In this document: one piece after another, positions 18,163-28,204 of the stretch
Numbering within the stretch: position 1 is the first letter of the stretch
Layout of the letters: each line of letters opens with the position of its first letter
DNA from: Ignavibacteria bacterium
GTDB taxonomy: Bacteria; Bacteroidota; Ignavibacteria; Tepidaquicellales; Tepidaquicellaceae
DNA: 64,000 nt
Assembly: GCA_016716125.1 (NCBI GenBank)
Contig: JADJWZ010000026.1
Coordinates: 14,233-78,232 of the forward strand
Reading direction: 5' to 3'
The notes under the pieces: model-generated
What the model saw: only the letters and a program-made list of their open reading frames with translations
Databases searched by the model: none
What the model was told of the DNA's origin: nothing
Translations under genes and position numbers: made by a program

Positions 18163-18654
18163 TTATCTGTACTCCTGTAAATAATCCAGTCGCTTCTTTA
18201 ATTTATCTTTAGGAACAAGAAGTTTATCTTTTCCGAAAACAGCTTCTTCCTGATTTGAAAAAACCAGTTCATATTCGTCGCTCATAATTATCGCTTCTTC
18301 AGGACATACTTCCTCGCAAAATCCGCAGAAGATGCATCTTACCATATTAATTTCAAATTTCTCGGGATATCTTTCTTTTTCGTTTTCTGTTTCCGCTGCC
18401 TGAACTTCAATAGCAAGCGCAGGACAAACTCTAGAGCACAAAGCGCATGCAACACAGCGTTCTGAACCGTCTTCTTCCTGAACCAATACAGGTCTTCCCC
18501 TGTATGACGGCGGCGGAATCCAAACTTCTTCCGGATACTGTCTTGTAAATTTAGGTCTGAACATTTGACTGAAGGTCAAACCCAAGCCCTTTACTATTTG
18601 CGGTAAGTACGTCTGTTCTAGAAAAGTCAGGTCTTTCTTTTTTATTATTGCCAT
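18163..18654 (-). CDS. nuoI: NADH-quinone oxidoreductase subunit I
   Basis: 163 residues. Peripheral-arm subunit of respiratory complex I carrying clusters N6a and N6b. Two ferredoxin motifs are intact: 'CVACALCSRVCP' and 'CIFCGFCEEVCP'. The N-terminal 'KGLGLTFSQMFRPKFTRQYPEE' segment (residues 18-39) is typical of NuoI. The rest of the complex I operon is absent here: the upstream gene is a secreted protein and the downstream one has a sorting domain. The core subunits must be encoded elsewhere. Confidence 0.92.
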   Translation of the reverse strand: MAIIKKKDLTFLEQTYLPQIVKGLGLTFSQMFRPKFTRQYPEEVWIPPPSYRGRPVLVQEEDGSERCVACALCSRVCPALAIEVQAAETENEKERYPEKFEINMVRCIFCGFCEEVCPEEAIIMSDEYELVFSNQEEAVFGKDKLLVPKDKLKKRLDYLQEYR

Positions 18655-18704
18655 TTATTTCGGATTTTCAGTTTGTTTAGTTTTACAATTTAAAGAAATT
18701 AACA

Positions 18705-21621
18705 TTACTTAATCAATATCATTTTTTTTACTTCAGTAAAGCTGCCCGCTTCCAATTTGTAATAATAAATCCCGCTCGCTAAATCACTTCCGTCAAATTT
18801 AACTTCATAACCGCCGATTTGCCTGTATTCATTTATCAATACTTTGATCTCTTTTCCCGTTATGTCAAATACTTTCAGCTTTACATTTGCCTGCCTGCGG
18901 CAGTGAGAATGAAATTGTAGTGACGGGATTAAACGGATTTGGATAATTTTGATTTAACTTATAATAGCTTATAATTGTATTTGATATTTCAGCGTCTAAT
19001 GAATTTTTAATTCCTAACATAAAATTCAGATCATCTGTAATTTTTTTGTCAAGCTCATTCCGGTTCAGCGGGTTGTAATAACTAATTTTGGATTCAATCA
19101 TTTTTTCCTTGATGTCTTTCAAATGTTTATCTTCATTTCCATTTTTAAATTCAATGTAAACTGATCTTGCGATACCATGAACCGGATTATCTTTCAATTC
19201 TGTTTCAATTAAAAAATCCGGTTTTTTCTTAACTGATATATTTGCATCTCCCTGGCCTGAACCGTTTTGAAGCAATGTTATTGCTGATCTGTCCCAGCTT
19301 GCCAAAAGTCTTTTTTCCGGTTCCGGATGATTTGTCATTATATTTTCATATCCGGAAATAGCTTCATTGTTCTCTTTGATTTTTACAAGACACATTAAAT
19401 AATATGAATAAGCCTTATCTACAAATGAATAATTATTCACATGCTGAGTTATTTTGGAATCTAAGTATTCCTTCAGCTCATTGAAAATTATATCTGTATT
19501 AGACTGTAAATTTGAAGTATCTCTGTTTTGATAATTTGAGAAAAGTTCATCAAGAGATGAATTCATAAACTGACTTGTATCATACTCGTCAATGATTGAT
19601 TTAAACAGTTCAGTCGATCCGTTATGATCTCCTGATCTTTTTAATACTAATGCCTGCCCGAATAAATTTTCGTCTTCTCCGTCTCCGTTCATAAAATCAC
19701 CTCCGTCCGTAATAAATACTGTATCTATTATTCCGTCTCCTCTGTCAATTATATCATAATCAAAAGGTTCAGCTTTTGAACCCGGACATGAAGATCTGTA
19801 CGGCTGATAGTGTAACGTAACAGCTGATGAATTGCATTCGAGCTGATTTAGAGGAGGGATAGAAGACCAATAATTATCTGTTGCTGTAATTCCGTGTGAG
19901 TTACATGAACCGGATAACTGTGTTTTAATATGCTTATAATTTGAATTATAAATAGTCAGACAATTACCGCCTTTATCTAAAAATATTGATGAAGTGCCAA
20001 TTACATATAGATTATGTCCGTTTGTTGAAGAAAGTTTATTATATCCTCCGTACCAGTAATAATTTCCTCCGCTAAATACCGGAGCTAACCTTGCTGATGA
20101 AGATGGATTTATTATCAGAGTTGTATTACTCCCGGACATCATTGTTGAATTTTCATAAAAATTCAGATTGCTCTGAAGTAAATTTACAGCCGTTAAGTAA
20201 TCGTCATTAAGAAAACTATTGTACCTAAAATCACCTGATATTTTATTTGTAACCATTCCGATTCCTGAAGACAAACCTGGTCCCTGAAATTTATTACCGA
20301 AAATAAAAAACGGTGTCTGCTCGGATGCAAGACAGTTTAAATACATCTGCACTGCGCCTCCTGAAAAATAATTACTTGCGATATTCAGATTAAATGCCGT
20401 TCCGTAATCAAATTCTTCAGCACATTCGATCATTGTAAAATCCGAAGGATGCACGCTGTTGCTGACTGTCAAAAGATACTGATTATTGTTTGAAGAATAA
20501 AACGAATCATTACTGATTAACGCATTGAAAACATTACTTAATTTTACGACTCCGTTTTCAAATTTACTGCCTGTAATTATTTTTTTAGTTCTTGCAAAAC
20601 ATTTGTCCGAGTTATATAAATTAATACAGGTATCCGTATTTTTGAAAGTGCAGTTTGATATTGTATCGAGATAAGTATCGGTGAGTTTAATACCTTTCCA
20701 CTTCACGCTGCTGTTTGTTGATTGAAAAACGGTGTTGTTAAGATTTACGCTTGCTCCGGATTTGACATCAATGAATGCATTTTCACCCATTGTAATGGTC
20801 TTTGGTGAGCCGGTTTCAAATGTCCTGAACTTTGCTCCGTTTTGAAAAATGAGATTTGAGTTGGAGTTGAGAGTGAAGTTTATGCTGTCTTTGATAGTTA
20901 AAAATGAACTTTTAAAATAGATAGATTGATTTGATTTAAAATTTAAACCATTGTCTTTTAATAAGACATCTACATAAAATTCATTTGCATTGATATGGTT
21001 AGCAGCCCCAGAATCTATTGCATTAATTGGCAAATTAGAATAATTTACATCTGTTTTAAATCCATTCTTATTTTGTGATTTATGAAATGAAGTACCATAT
21101 TGATCCCAGATTTTAAGATATTTGTTGACTAATTGAATATTATGAATTGTTCCATTATTGAAACTGAAAGTAATGCTGTCTGAATAGTAGAAAATTGTAA
21201 TATCTGCACCACCTGTTATATAGGGATAATCTGAATCGCTAAAATCCACATCACAATAATCTATGCTATCTTCATTTAATGAGAAAACAATTCTGTATAG
21301 ACCAAATCCAATAACAGCATTTGCACCTGATCCAGTAGCAGCATCATGGTCTAAAGTGAATATATCACTTGGATCTAAAGATTTAATACCACCAAATATT
21401 TTTCTATTTTGATTTTGGTAAAAAATACTTTCTAAGGAATAAGATTTATTTGCATTAAAAATTGCTCCTATTGGATATACAGAGACAGAAATAGTATCCA
21501 TAGAATTATTCTCAATAATTAATTCTCCTACAGTTGAAGAATATGAACTATTCAAAATTATAAAAGTAAATGTAAACATTACTAATATAAAATTTATTTT
21601 ATTTATTATAAAATTTTTCAT
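18705..21621 (-). CDS. Large secreted beta-helix protein with T9SS domain, C-terminus frameshifted
   Basis: About 970 residues when repaired. Signal peptide (about 1-29), then a Ser/Asn-rich region (about 220-560) with repeated short strands typical of a right-handed parallel beta-helix ('NALISNDSFYSS', 'FFIFGNKFQGPG'). A helical TPR-like part follows (about 640-800), then the sorting domain ('LNQNYPNPFNPVTTISFSLP'). One extra A at about 18886-18888 shifts the frame. In the correct frame the domain goes on as 'VKLKVFDITGKEIKVLINEY' to '...KKMILIK' and a TAA at 18705-18707. The last 60 codons closely match the orphan domain at 23251-23383 at the DNA level. Confidence 0.8.
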
Positions 21622-21623
21622 TA

Positions 21624-23062
21624 TTATTTTATATACAATAGTTTTTTGGTGAAAATATTGCTTTTTGAAATTCCGATGATTAAATTGTAAAAATATATAC
21701 CCGATGTTAAGAAATAAATATTAGGATTAAATTCAAATTTATAAATCCCTGAATTTAATTTTTCATTTACTAAAGTGCATATTTCAGATCCCTTTAAATC
21801 ATAAAATTTTAATTGAATAAATTCACTTTTATTAATCTTGAAGGAAATAATTGTATTTCCATTGAATGGATTAGGATAATTTTGAATTAAGTAATAGTTA
21901 TATAAATCAAATGTAATATTTGATATTCCTAACGGTTTTATATTTAGCAAAGAATCTGTTTTAACTATATATCCACGTCCACTCCCAATATCAGTAAATC
22001 CGCACAATATAAAGCCCTTATCACTCGTAGTTTCAACTGAATAGAATGTATTTTGAATAGCTCCTCCTCCTCCTCTAAAATATTTTTCGGATATCATATT
22101 TCCATTCCCATCAACAAGTCTAACAATTGCTCTTTCAAAATTCATTTCTAATGAATCTGACATTCCACACATAACAAAATTATATTGTCCAGCTTTTCTA
22201 ACGGAATAACACCATTCATTGAAACTAGTTGAATATTTTTTAGACCAATGCGGAACACCCATTGAATCTGTTTTTATAATATATGACCTTTTATTATCAT
22301 TAAATGAGGTATCGCATATCCCACCAATAATGAAACCACCATCATTGGTTAAATCAATAGAATGTCCTGCAGAACTAATATAATCGGTAAAAATTTTTGT
22401 CCAAATGATGTCGCCATTATAATTTAATCTGAGTAAAATAATTTATTATTCAAAGTCCCTGTAATTATAAATCCCAAATTTTTATCTAAAACTTGAATTT
22501 CTCCAACTCCTCCTGGATATAATTTACTCCACATTTTATTCCCAGAAGAATCAATTCTTATTAACCAAGTACTTACATTTGAGCTAAAAGAATTAGTATT
22601 TACCAAAAATATATAACCGCCGTCTTCTAGCTGTCTTATACAATATCCAAAATCAACTGAAGATCCACCAAATGATTTATACCAAAGAATATTTCCCAAA
22701 GAGTCATATTTCACTACGTATGCATCACCATTAATTCCATTTCCTATACCACACATAATGAATCCATTATCAGAAGTAACATCAACCCATTGACCTAAGT
22801 ATACAGAATTAATATTTACATCAAAATGCCTTGACCACAGAGTGTCCCCATATTCATTTAATTTAATTATGAACATTTTATTATTATTTCCTATTCTGTC
22901 TTGACCTGCAACTATAAATCCTCCATCATCAGTTTGATTAATTTTTTTTAACTCGCAAACATCAGTATATGTTAATATTCTTTCCCAAGTATTTGTCTGA
23001 GCAAACAATTCAGCTTGAAAAGAAAGAAGAATTAAGAAAAATATTTTTAACGATTTATTCAT
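21624..23062 (-). CDS. Secreted delta-60-type repeat protein with T9SS domain, one frameshift
   Basis: Repaired length is about 479 residues. The signal peptide (about 1-22, 'FFLILLSFQAELFAQ') is followed by roughly six 50-residue repeats of the form 'DGGFIVAGQ...IIKLNEYGDTLWSR', a beta-propeller-like repeat common in Bacteroidota secreted proteins. The sorting domain ends the protein ('LIQNYPNPFNGNTIISF', 'GIYFYNLI', 'KKLLYIK'). The frame breaks at about 22436-22440, where one base is missing. The reading 'LRLNYNGDIIWTKIFTDYI' joins the two halves, and the open frame from 22262 is only an internal Met. It is two bases upstream of the beta-helix gene and may be co-transcribed with it. Confidence 0.82.
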
Positions 23063-23146
23063 GATTTATCCTGAATTACAATATTGTAAAATAAATTTTA
23101 CCGATTGAATATTATATTCAATAAAATATCTACACAGAGAACTCTT

Positions 23147-23383
23147 TTACTTTAGGACATTCGAAATAAGATGTTTTCGCTGTACTTGACAATCATTCAA
23201 TTTTATTTGACTAAAACCATTCTTTTCGTCTAGACAAAATCCCCCCGACTCCAGCTTATAAAAATAAACCCCGCTCGAAAAATCACTTCCGTCAATTGTA
23301 ACTTCATAACTGCCGCTTTGCCTGTATTCATTTAACAATACTTTGATCTCTCTTCCCGTTATGTCAAATACTTTCAGTTTCAA
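23147..23383 (-). pseudogene. Orphan T9SS sorting-domain remnant
   Basis: The open frame encodes about 45 residues of a sorting domain ('MKLKVFDITGREIKVLLNEY', then 'GVYFYKLESGGF') without any passenger, signal peptide or NPFNP start. The final 30 residues are out of frame: the last strand would read 'EKNGFSQIK' in place of the usual 'KKMxLxK'. Upstream (23384-23450) no in-frame coding continues. Over about 130 bases the DNA is nearly identical to the end of the beta-helix gene (18751-18885). It is a decayed or transposed copy. Confidence 0.7.
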
Positions 23384-23586
23384 AATTTCTTTTAATCCCG
23401 TTATCTCACGCGATCACTCTCGCCCCGCTGTCGCACACAATTCCCGAGTACTCTACAAACATCATCTTTGATCCGGGATAAATAAATAAGTTAAAAATTA
23501 AGAAAGGATCTTATTGTATAAAAAAATAGTTGACAAAGAAACTATTAACTTTCTTTATAAATAAGAAAAATAAAGACAACCGATAA

Positions 23587-24324
23587 TTATTTGATCAGCA
23601 TCATTTTTTTTGTTTCGCTGAAATTACCTGATGACAATGTATAATAATATATACCTGATGCAAGATTATTACCGTTAAAATCAACTTTATATGTACCTGC
23701 ATTCAATCTCTCATTGCTTACAGGACTTGAAACTTCATTCCCAAGTATATCAAAAACTTTTAATGTAACTAATTCAGATTTTGTAATCGAAAATTCAATA
23801 GAAGTATTAGGATTAAACGGATTAGGATAATTCTGAGACAATGAATAACTCTCAGCAAGAGATGAAATATTATTTATTCCTACAGAAGTTACATTCAGTA
23901 CAAAATCCCTTTCAATAAACTCAGATGGATTTTCATCAACATATATTCTGAGTTTTATATGGGCAATACCTGTATTAGGAGAGTAAAAAGTTATATCCAT
24001 TGTATCCTGTTCTCCCGGCATTAATGTAACCGGCGGTTCCGGAGCAGGAAATGATGTTGTATCTGGAACGACATGAATAAACGGCGCATAGCATAATCCT
24101 ACGCAAATAGAACTTGTCCAGGACGGGTTTGGAAGAATGTCCTGAGTTCTGTTGAATCTGACGTTTACCGGAGATGAACCATTATTCTTGTAATATGCAT
24201 AAGCGTAATTAGCATCAGAAGTGCCGTAAGTAGTGTCTCCGCCAATTCTTTCAAATACAAGCTGCGAAGAAGCAGTTACAGCAGAAAGCATAGAGATAAT
24301 TACAATAATTAATATTTTATTCAT
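23587..24324 (-). CDS. Secreted protein with T9SS sorting domain
   Basis: 245 residues. The signal peptide (about 1-20) precedes a roughly 125-residue Ig-like domain ('NNGSSPVNVRFNRTQD', 'MPGEQDTMDITFYSP', 'IKLRIYVDENPSEFIERDF'), similar in style to ASPM/choice-of-anchor folds that occur in Bacteroidota exoproteins. Two close cysteines ('SSICVGLCYAPF') may form a disulphide. The sorting domain begins near 165 ('LSQNYPNPFNPNTSIEF') and ends 'KKMMLIK'. A 200-base stretch upstream of the orphan domain (23384-23586) holds no gene. Its function is unknown. Confidence 0.8.
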   Translation of the reverse strand: MNKILIIVIISMLSAVTASSQLVFERIGGDTTYGTSDANYAYAYYKNNGSSPVNVRFNRTQDILPNPSWTSSICVGLCYAPFIHVVPDTTSFPAPEPPVTLMPGEQDTMDITFYSPNTGIAHIKLRIYVDENPSEFIERDFVLNVTSVGINNISSLAESYSLSQNYPNPFNPNTSIEFSITKSELVTLKVFDILGNEVSSPVSNERLNAGTYKVDFNGNNLASGIYYYTLSSGNFSETKKMMLIK

Positions 24325-24340
24325 AAATATTTAAATCAAT

Positions 24341-24831
24341 TTAATTTAATAAACCTTGTAGTTTGTTAAGATACTGTTTTGCTATAAGATAATCAGGAGA
24401 AATTTCAATAGCTTTTTTGTATTCATCCAGCGCTTCAAACCATAAACCTTTTGACTCATACACTTTCCCTATATTGAAAAATGTAAAATGCTTGTTATCG
24501 TATCTTTCTGCTTTAAGCGCAAGTTCCAGCCAGGTCAGAGCTTCATCTAATTTTCCCTGCTGAATGAGATAAGAACCAATGTCATTGTATGGATTTCCGA
24601 ACTCCTTGTCCAGGGAAATTGCTTTCTTGCATTCTTCAATCGCATTATCAAGATCTCCGACAAAACTGTATGTCCAGCCTAAAATGTATGAGCTTCTGCA
24701 GTCGGAAATATGTTAAGTGATATTTTATAATTAAGGATTGCTTCTTCAAACTGTCCTTTTATTTGAAGTTCGTTTGCTTTCTTGAGATATATTCTGGATT
24801 TCTCCAGGGGATTGCTGTTTTCTTTTGTCAT
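24341..24831 (-). CDS. TPR-repeat protein, one frameshift
   Basis: About 163 residues when repaired, from ATG 24831-24829 to TAA at 24341-24343. The first frame gives 'MTKENSNPLEKSRIYLKKAN' and ends at a TAG. Near 24685-24690 one base is missing, and the next frame carries three tetratricopeptide repeats ('NPYNDIGSYLIQQGKLDEAL', 'FFNIGKVYESKGLWFEALDE'). It is a soluble scaffold-type protein with no signal peptide. It is divergent from punA, with a perfect inverted repeat in between. The partner is unknown. Confidence 0.78.
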
Positions 24832-24885
24832 TATATTGTTTTTACAATCAAAAGAGCAAATTAGGCGTAAAAGTTTCTTTTCACA

Positions 24886-24900
24886 AACATAACTTATGTT
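24886..24900. promoter_or_regulatory. 7-1-7 inverted repeat between TPR gene and punA
   Basis: AACATAA, one C, TTATGTT: a perfect 15-bp 7-1-7 palindrome in the divergent intergenic region. The geometry is like Fur/PerR-family boxes, but the bases do not match a known consensus. It may be an operator. It is not long enough to be a convincing terminator. Confidence 0.35.
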
Positions 24901-24998
24901 ATTAATTTTATCAAGACGTTTTTGTAAATTATATTTAACTTATTTTCGCTTTTCCATAACAGCTTCAATAATAAAACATTTATAAATTATCTTTATAA

Positions 24999-25736
24999 TT
25001 GAATTATAAAATCGGAATCATTCTCGGATCAGGTCTCGGTGGGTTTTCAAAAGAATTACTGAATTGTGAAACTATATTTACAGATATTGATAGTTTTCAT
25101 AAAATGAAAATTATGACAGGAAGAATTTTTGATAAGGAAATAATTCTGTTCTCCGGAAGAAGACATTATTATGAGGGGTATAATTCCGAAAAGATACTTG
25201 AATTTGTTGACTTCGCTTACAGAAATGGCGTTAAATTACTCATAATCTCAAATGCTGCAGGCGGATTAAACAGAAATTTTAAAGTATCTGATCTAATGCT
25301 GATCACATCTCATTTGAATTTTTTGAAAACAAGATTTCCTGTAAGCGGAAATCTGTTACCTTACGAAAACAAGACATCCGAAATTCTGACTGATATCTCA
25401 TTAAGAAAAAATATTAATTTAAGAAAGGGCTCGTACTGCTGTATGCCCGGTCCGAATTATGAGACTAAATCTGAAATAAATTTTTTATCGAAATTCGGAA
25501 TAGATGCAGTCGGTATGTCAACTGTGCCTGAAGTTATGTTCGCCTCAGAAAAAGGAATAAAGGTCATTGCAATTTCATGTATTACAAATTTATTGTCAGT
25601 AAATTCCACCGGAATTACTGATCATACAGAAGTTTTAGAAGCCGGTAAATCCTCCTACAGAAATTTTTCGGAAATGATACTTTCTGTAATAGAAAATTCT
25701 GATTTATTAATCTCAAATGAAATAAATGCTGACTGA
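24999..25736 (+). CDS. punA: Purine-nucleoside phosphorylase
   Basis: 245 residues. It cleaves purine nucleosides with phosphate to give base and ribose 1-phosphate in salvage. It is a class II trimeric PNP: 'ILGSGLGGF' phosphate loop, 'FSGRRHYYEGY', 'ISNAAGGLN', 'MPGPNYETKSEI' and 'VGMSTVPEVMFA' purine-site motifs. The conserved Asn that selects 6-oxopurines is in 'SCITNLLS'. It starts at TTG 24999, directly before the family's N-terminal loop. It overlaps tatD by 11 bases, so the two are one operon. Confidence 0.93.
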   Translation: MNYKIGIILGSGLGGFSKELLNCETIFTDIDSFHKMKIMTGRIFDKEIILFSGRRHYYEGYNSEKILEFVDFAYRNGVKLLIISNAAGGLNRNFKVSDLMLITSHLNFLKTRFPVSGNLLPYENKTSEILTDISLRKNINLRKGSYCCMPGPNYETKSEINFLSKFGIDAVGMSTVPEVMFASEKGIKVIAISCITNLLSVNSTGITDHTEVLEAGKSSYRNFSEMILSVIENSDLLISNEINAD

Positions 25737-26497
25737 TACTCATGCACATCTCTATTATCCGGAAATTCTTGAAAAACTTGATGAAATTTTAAACAGGGCT
25801 AAAGATTCCGGGATCGAAAGAATTATCGTACCGGCTGTCGATCTGACCAGCTCAATGAAAGTACTGGAGCTTTCAGAAAAATATGAAATGATATATGCCG
25901 CTTTAGGCGTTCATCCGGGTGATGTTTCAAAAAACAAACCTGATGTTATTGATAAAATTGAAAAACTTCTCAGTCACGAAAAAGTAGTTGCTGTTGGCGA
26001 GATCGGACTGGACTATTACTGGGATACTTCTTTTGTAAATGAGCAGAAAGAATTTTTCAGACTGCAGATTGAAATGGCAATTTCTCACAGTTTGCCGGTA
26101 GTTATTCATACCAGAGATTCAACCGGTGATGCAGTATCAATTGTTGAATCATATTCAGGAAAAAATTTAAAAGGACAGTTTCATTGTTTTACAGGAAATG
26201 AAATTGAACTGGATAAAATACTTAATATGAAAAATATGTATATTTCATACTGCGGAAATATCACTTATAAAAGCTTCAGCAGTCCTGAAGTGATCGTGAA
26301 ATCTCCGTTAGACAGATTATTATCCGAGACTGATTCGCCTTTTTTACCTCCGGTACCTTACAGAGGAAAAAAACGAACCTTTATATATGCTGAAGACTCT
26401 GGAGAAAATCTCTGAAGTTAAATCAGTAGGATTTGATGAGTTAAAAGAAGCTGTCTCAAAAAACGCGGTAGAACTTTTTTTTGGTAAAAAATTTTAA
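25726..26497 (+). CDS. tatD: TatD-family metal-dependent DNase, C-terminus frameshifted
   Basis: About 257 residues when repaired. The amidohydrolase-like TatD fold has metal ligands in 'TDTHAHLYYPE' (HxH), 'GEIGLDYYWD', 'VIHTRDS', 'FHCFTG' and 'ETDSPFLPP'. TatD proteins act as 3'-5' exonucleases or deoxyribonucleases. A run of seven A at 26367-26373 throws the frame. With one A removed, or two added, the conserved 'RGK.NEP' motif and 'LKTLEKISEV...NAVELFFGKKF' follow to a TAA at 26495-26497. A homopolymer sequencing error is likely. Confidence 0.88.
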
Positions 26498-26573
26498 GTG
26501 TTTAAATTATTCACTTAATAATTTATATTTGCTCAAATTGAAAATTAAATATTTATTAATTTAAAAAATAAAA

Positions 26574-26972
26574 ATGAAATCTTATTCTTTTTATTATCAG
26601 GATTCCGGAAGCGGAAACATTCCACCTCCGCCACCGCCTCCACCGTCATTTTCTCCTCAGCCTCCTGTTCCGCCGCCGTCGTCATCACCGAATACAGGAG
26701 GAGGCGCAAGCTCAAACGCAATATTCGCATTGGTTCTTGGAATATTATCTTATTTATTATGCGGTCTCTTTGCAGCAATTCCTGCATGGGTCCTGGGCAA
26801 GAAAGAATTAAATGAAATTAATGCCGGCAGATCACCTGAAGCAGGAAAAACACTTGCGACAATCGGAATGTGGCTTGGAATAATTAATGTAATTCTGTCT
26901 GTGATAGCTATTATTTCAATTGCATTCCTGTTTATGCTGGGAATACTCAGCTCCAGTGATTTTAACGTTTAA
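26574..26972 (+). CDS. DUF4190 membrane protein with proline-rich N-terminus
   Basis: 132 residues. The first 45 residues are disordered and proline-rich, with a run of eight prolines (residues 17-24). Two membrane helices follow (about 48-72 and 97-122), joined by a loop 'KKELNEINAGRSPEAGKTLA', which is typical of the DUF4190 family. The proline-rich tail may bind a partner domain; this is inference. A TATATTTG box lies at 26524-26531. The function is unknown. Confidence 0.8.
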   Translation: MKSYSFYYQDSGSGNIPPPPPPPPSFSPQPPVPPPSSSPNTGGGASSNAIFALVLGILSYLLCGLFAAIPAWVLGKKELNEINAGRSPEAGKTLATIGMWLGIINVILSVIAIISIAFLFMLGILSSSDFNV

Positions 26973-27013
26973 TATTTTAAAGGTAAAATTTTATTAACCT
27001 TTTAACAAATCAT

Positions 27014-27457
27014 TTGATCATCTATTTTAAAGTTGCTGATCCGCTCAGACCTGTATATATTCCCGAATACAAAACTTCAGGTTCGGCAGGCATGGATCTG
27101 TGCAGCGCTTCTCCGGAAAAAATTATTATTCCAAAATCAGAATATTCAATCGTCCCAACTAATTTAATTATGGAAATTCCTGAGGGTTATGAAGCTCAGG
27201 TCAGACCGAGAAGCGGACTTGCGCTTAAATACGGTGTTACTGTTTTGAATACTCCGGGCACTATAGATTCGGATTACCGGGGTGAAATAAAAGTACTGCT
27301 CATTAACCATGGGAAAAATGATTTTGAAATAAATACCGGTGACAGAATTGCTCAGCTTGTAATATCTTCTCATGAGAAATGTAAACTGATCAAAGCGGAG
27401 GATATTTCCCTGTCCGAAAGAGGACAAGGCGGTTACGGCAGCACAGGCATCGGTTAA
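27014..27457 (+). CDS. dut: dUTP pyrophosphatase
   Basis: 147 residues, trimeric dUTPase that hydrolyses dUTP to dUMP and keeps uracil out of DNA. All five motifs are visible: 'SAGMDLCSA' (1), 'PRSGLALKYG' (2), 'NTPGTIDSDYRGEIKV' (3), 'GDRIAQLVI' (4) and the C-terminal 'RGQGGYGSTG' (5) lid. The start is TTG at 27014. It lies 24 bases before rsmI on the same strand. Confidence 0.94.
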   Translation: MIIYFKVADPLRPVYIPEYKTSGSAGMDLCSASPEKIIIPKSEYSIVPTNLIMEIPEGYEAQVRPRSGLALKYGVTVLNTPGTIDSDYRGEIKVLLINHGKNDFEINTGDRIAQLVISSHEKCKLIKAEDISLSERGQGGYGSTGIG

Positions 27458-27481
27458 TATCTAAATTACTTCAGTATTATT

Positions 27482-28204
27482 ATGCTTGGAACCTTAAATT
27501 TAGTATCGACTCCTATCGGCGATTACTCGGATATGAGTCTGCGCGCTCTGAGGACTTTGGAAGAATCCGATAAAATTTATTGCGAAGAATTTAAAGAAGG
27601 CAGCAAACTTCTTAGGTTTTTTGAAATTAAAAAGGAAGTCTCGGAACTAAACGAACATAATGAAGCCAGAGCAACTGATGAGATTTTTAATGAACTTCTT
27701 CAGGGAAAAAATATATCAGTGATTTCAGACTGCGGTACTCCCCTGTTTTCCGATCCGGGAAAAATAATTTTAAGTAAATGTATTGAAGCAGGTATAAAAG
27801 TAGAATTCATGAGCGGTGCCAATTCGCTTTTATCAGCAATTGTATTATCCGGTTTTGATATCAGCAGATTTTTTTATTACGGATTTCTCTCACCTAAAGC
27901 AGAGATCCGAAGGAAGCAGATGAAAGAATTTAACCTGTCTGACCGTGTTACCGTTATACTCGACGCGCCTTACAGACTCAAAGCAGTATTAAATGACATT
28001 CGGGATATCTTCGGAGAGAGAAAAGTTTTTGTGGCATTTAATATCACTCAGGATAGCGAAAAAAAATTCAGGGGCACTGCATCGGAAATACTGCAGGAAA
28101 TCGGTGAAGATAATTTAAAAGGTGAGTTTGTAATTGTAATAGATAAACATTATGAAAAGAAAATAGTTATCTCAGAAAAAAATGATCACAACGACAGTTT
28201 ATAG
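27482..28204 (+). CDS. rsmI: 16S rRNA (cytidine-1402-2'-O)-methyltransferase family
   Basis: 240 residues. Tetrapyrrole-methylase fold enzyme of the RsmI type, which methylates C1402 of 16S rRNA. The start 'GTLNLVSTPIGDYSDMSLRA' is typical, followed by 'EHNEARATDEIF', 'ISDCGTPLFSDPG' and 'GANSLLSAIVLSGF'. The last corresponds to the usual 'GPSAL..ALs.SG', with an altered GP. The 'FYYGFLSPKAEIRRKQMKEF' segment is as expected. The variation makes a close RsmI-like paralogue possible. It overlaps corA by 23 bases. Confidence 0.85.
   Translation: MLGTLNLVSTPIGDYSDMSLRALRTLEESDKIYCEEFKEGSKLLRFFEIKKEVSELNEHNEARATDEIFNELLQGKNISVISDCGTPLFSDPGKIILSKCIEAGIKVEFMSGANSLLSAIVLSGFDISRFFYYGFLSPKAEIRRKQMKEFNLSDRVTVILDAPYRLKAVLNDIRDIFGERKVFVAFNITQDSEKKFRGTASEILQEIGEDNLKGEFVIVIDKHYEKKIVISEKNDHNDSL

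Noticed and set aside
22262..22440. Non-coding gap between two secreted proteins
   Set aside because: The alternate frame joins the two open frames into one delta-60-type protein, so it is coding DNA with one missing base.
28182..28204. Possible programmed frameshift joining rsmI and corA
   Set aside because: The overlap is simply two genes in different frames, each with a normal start and end.
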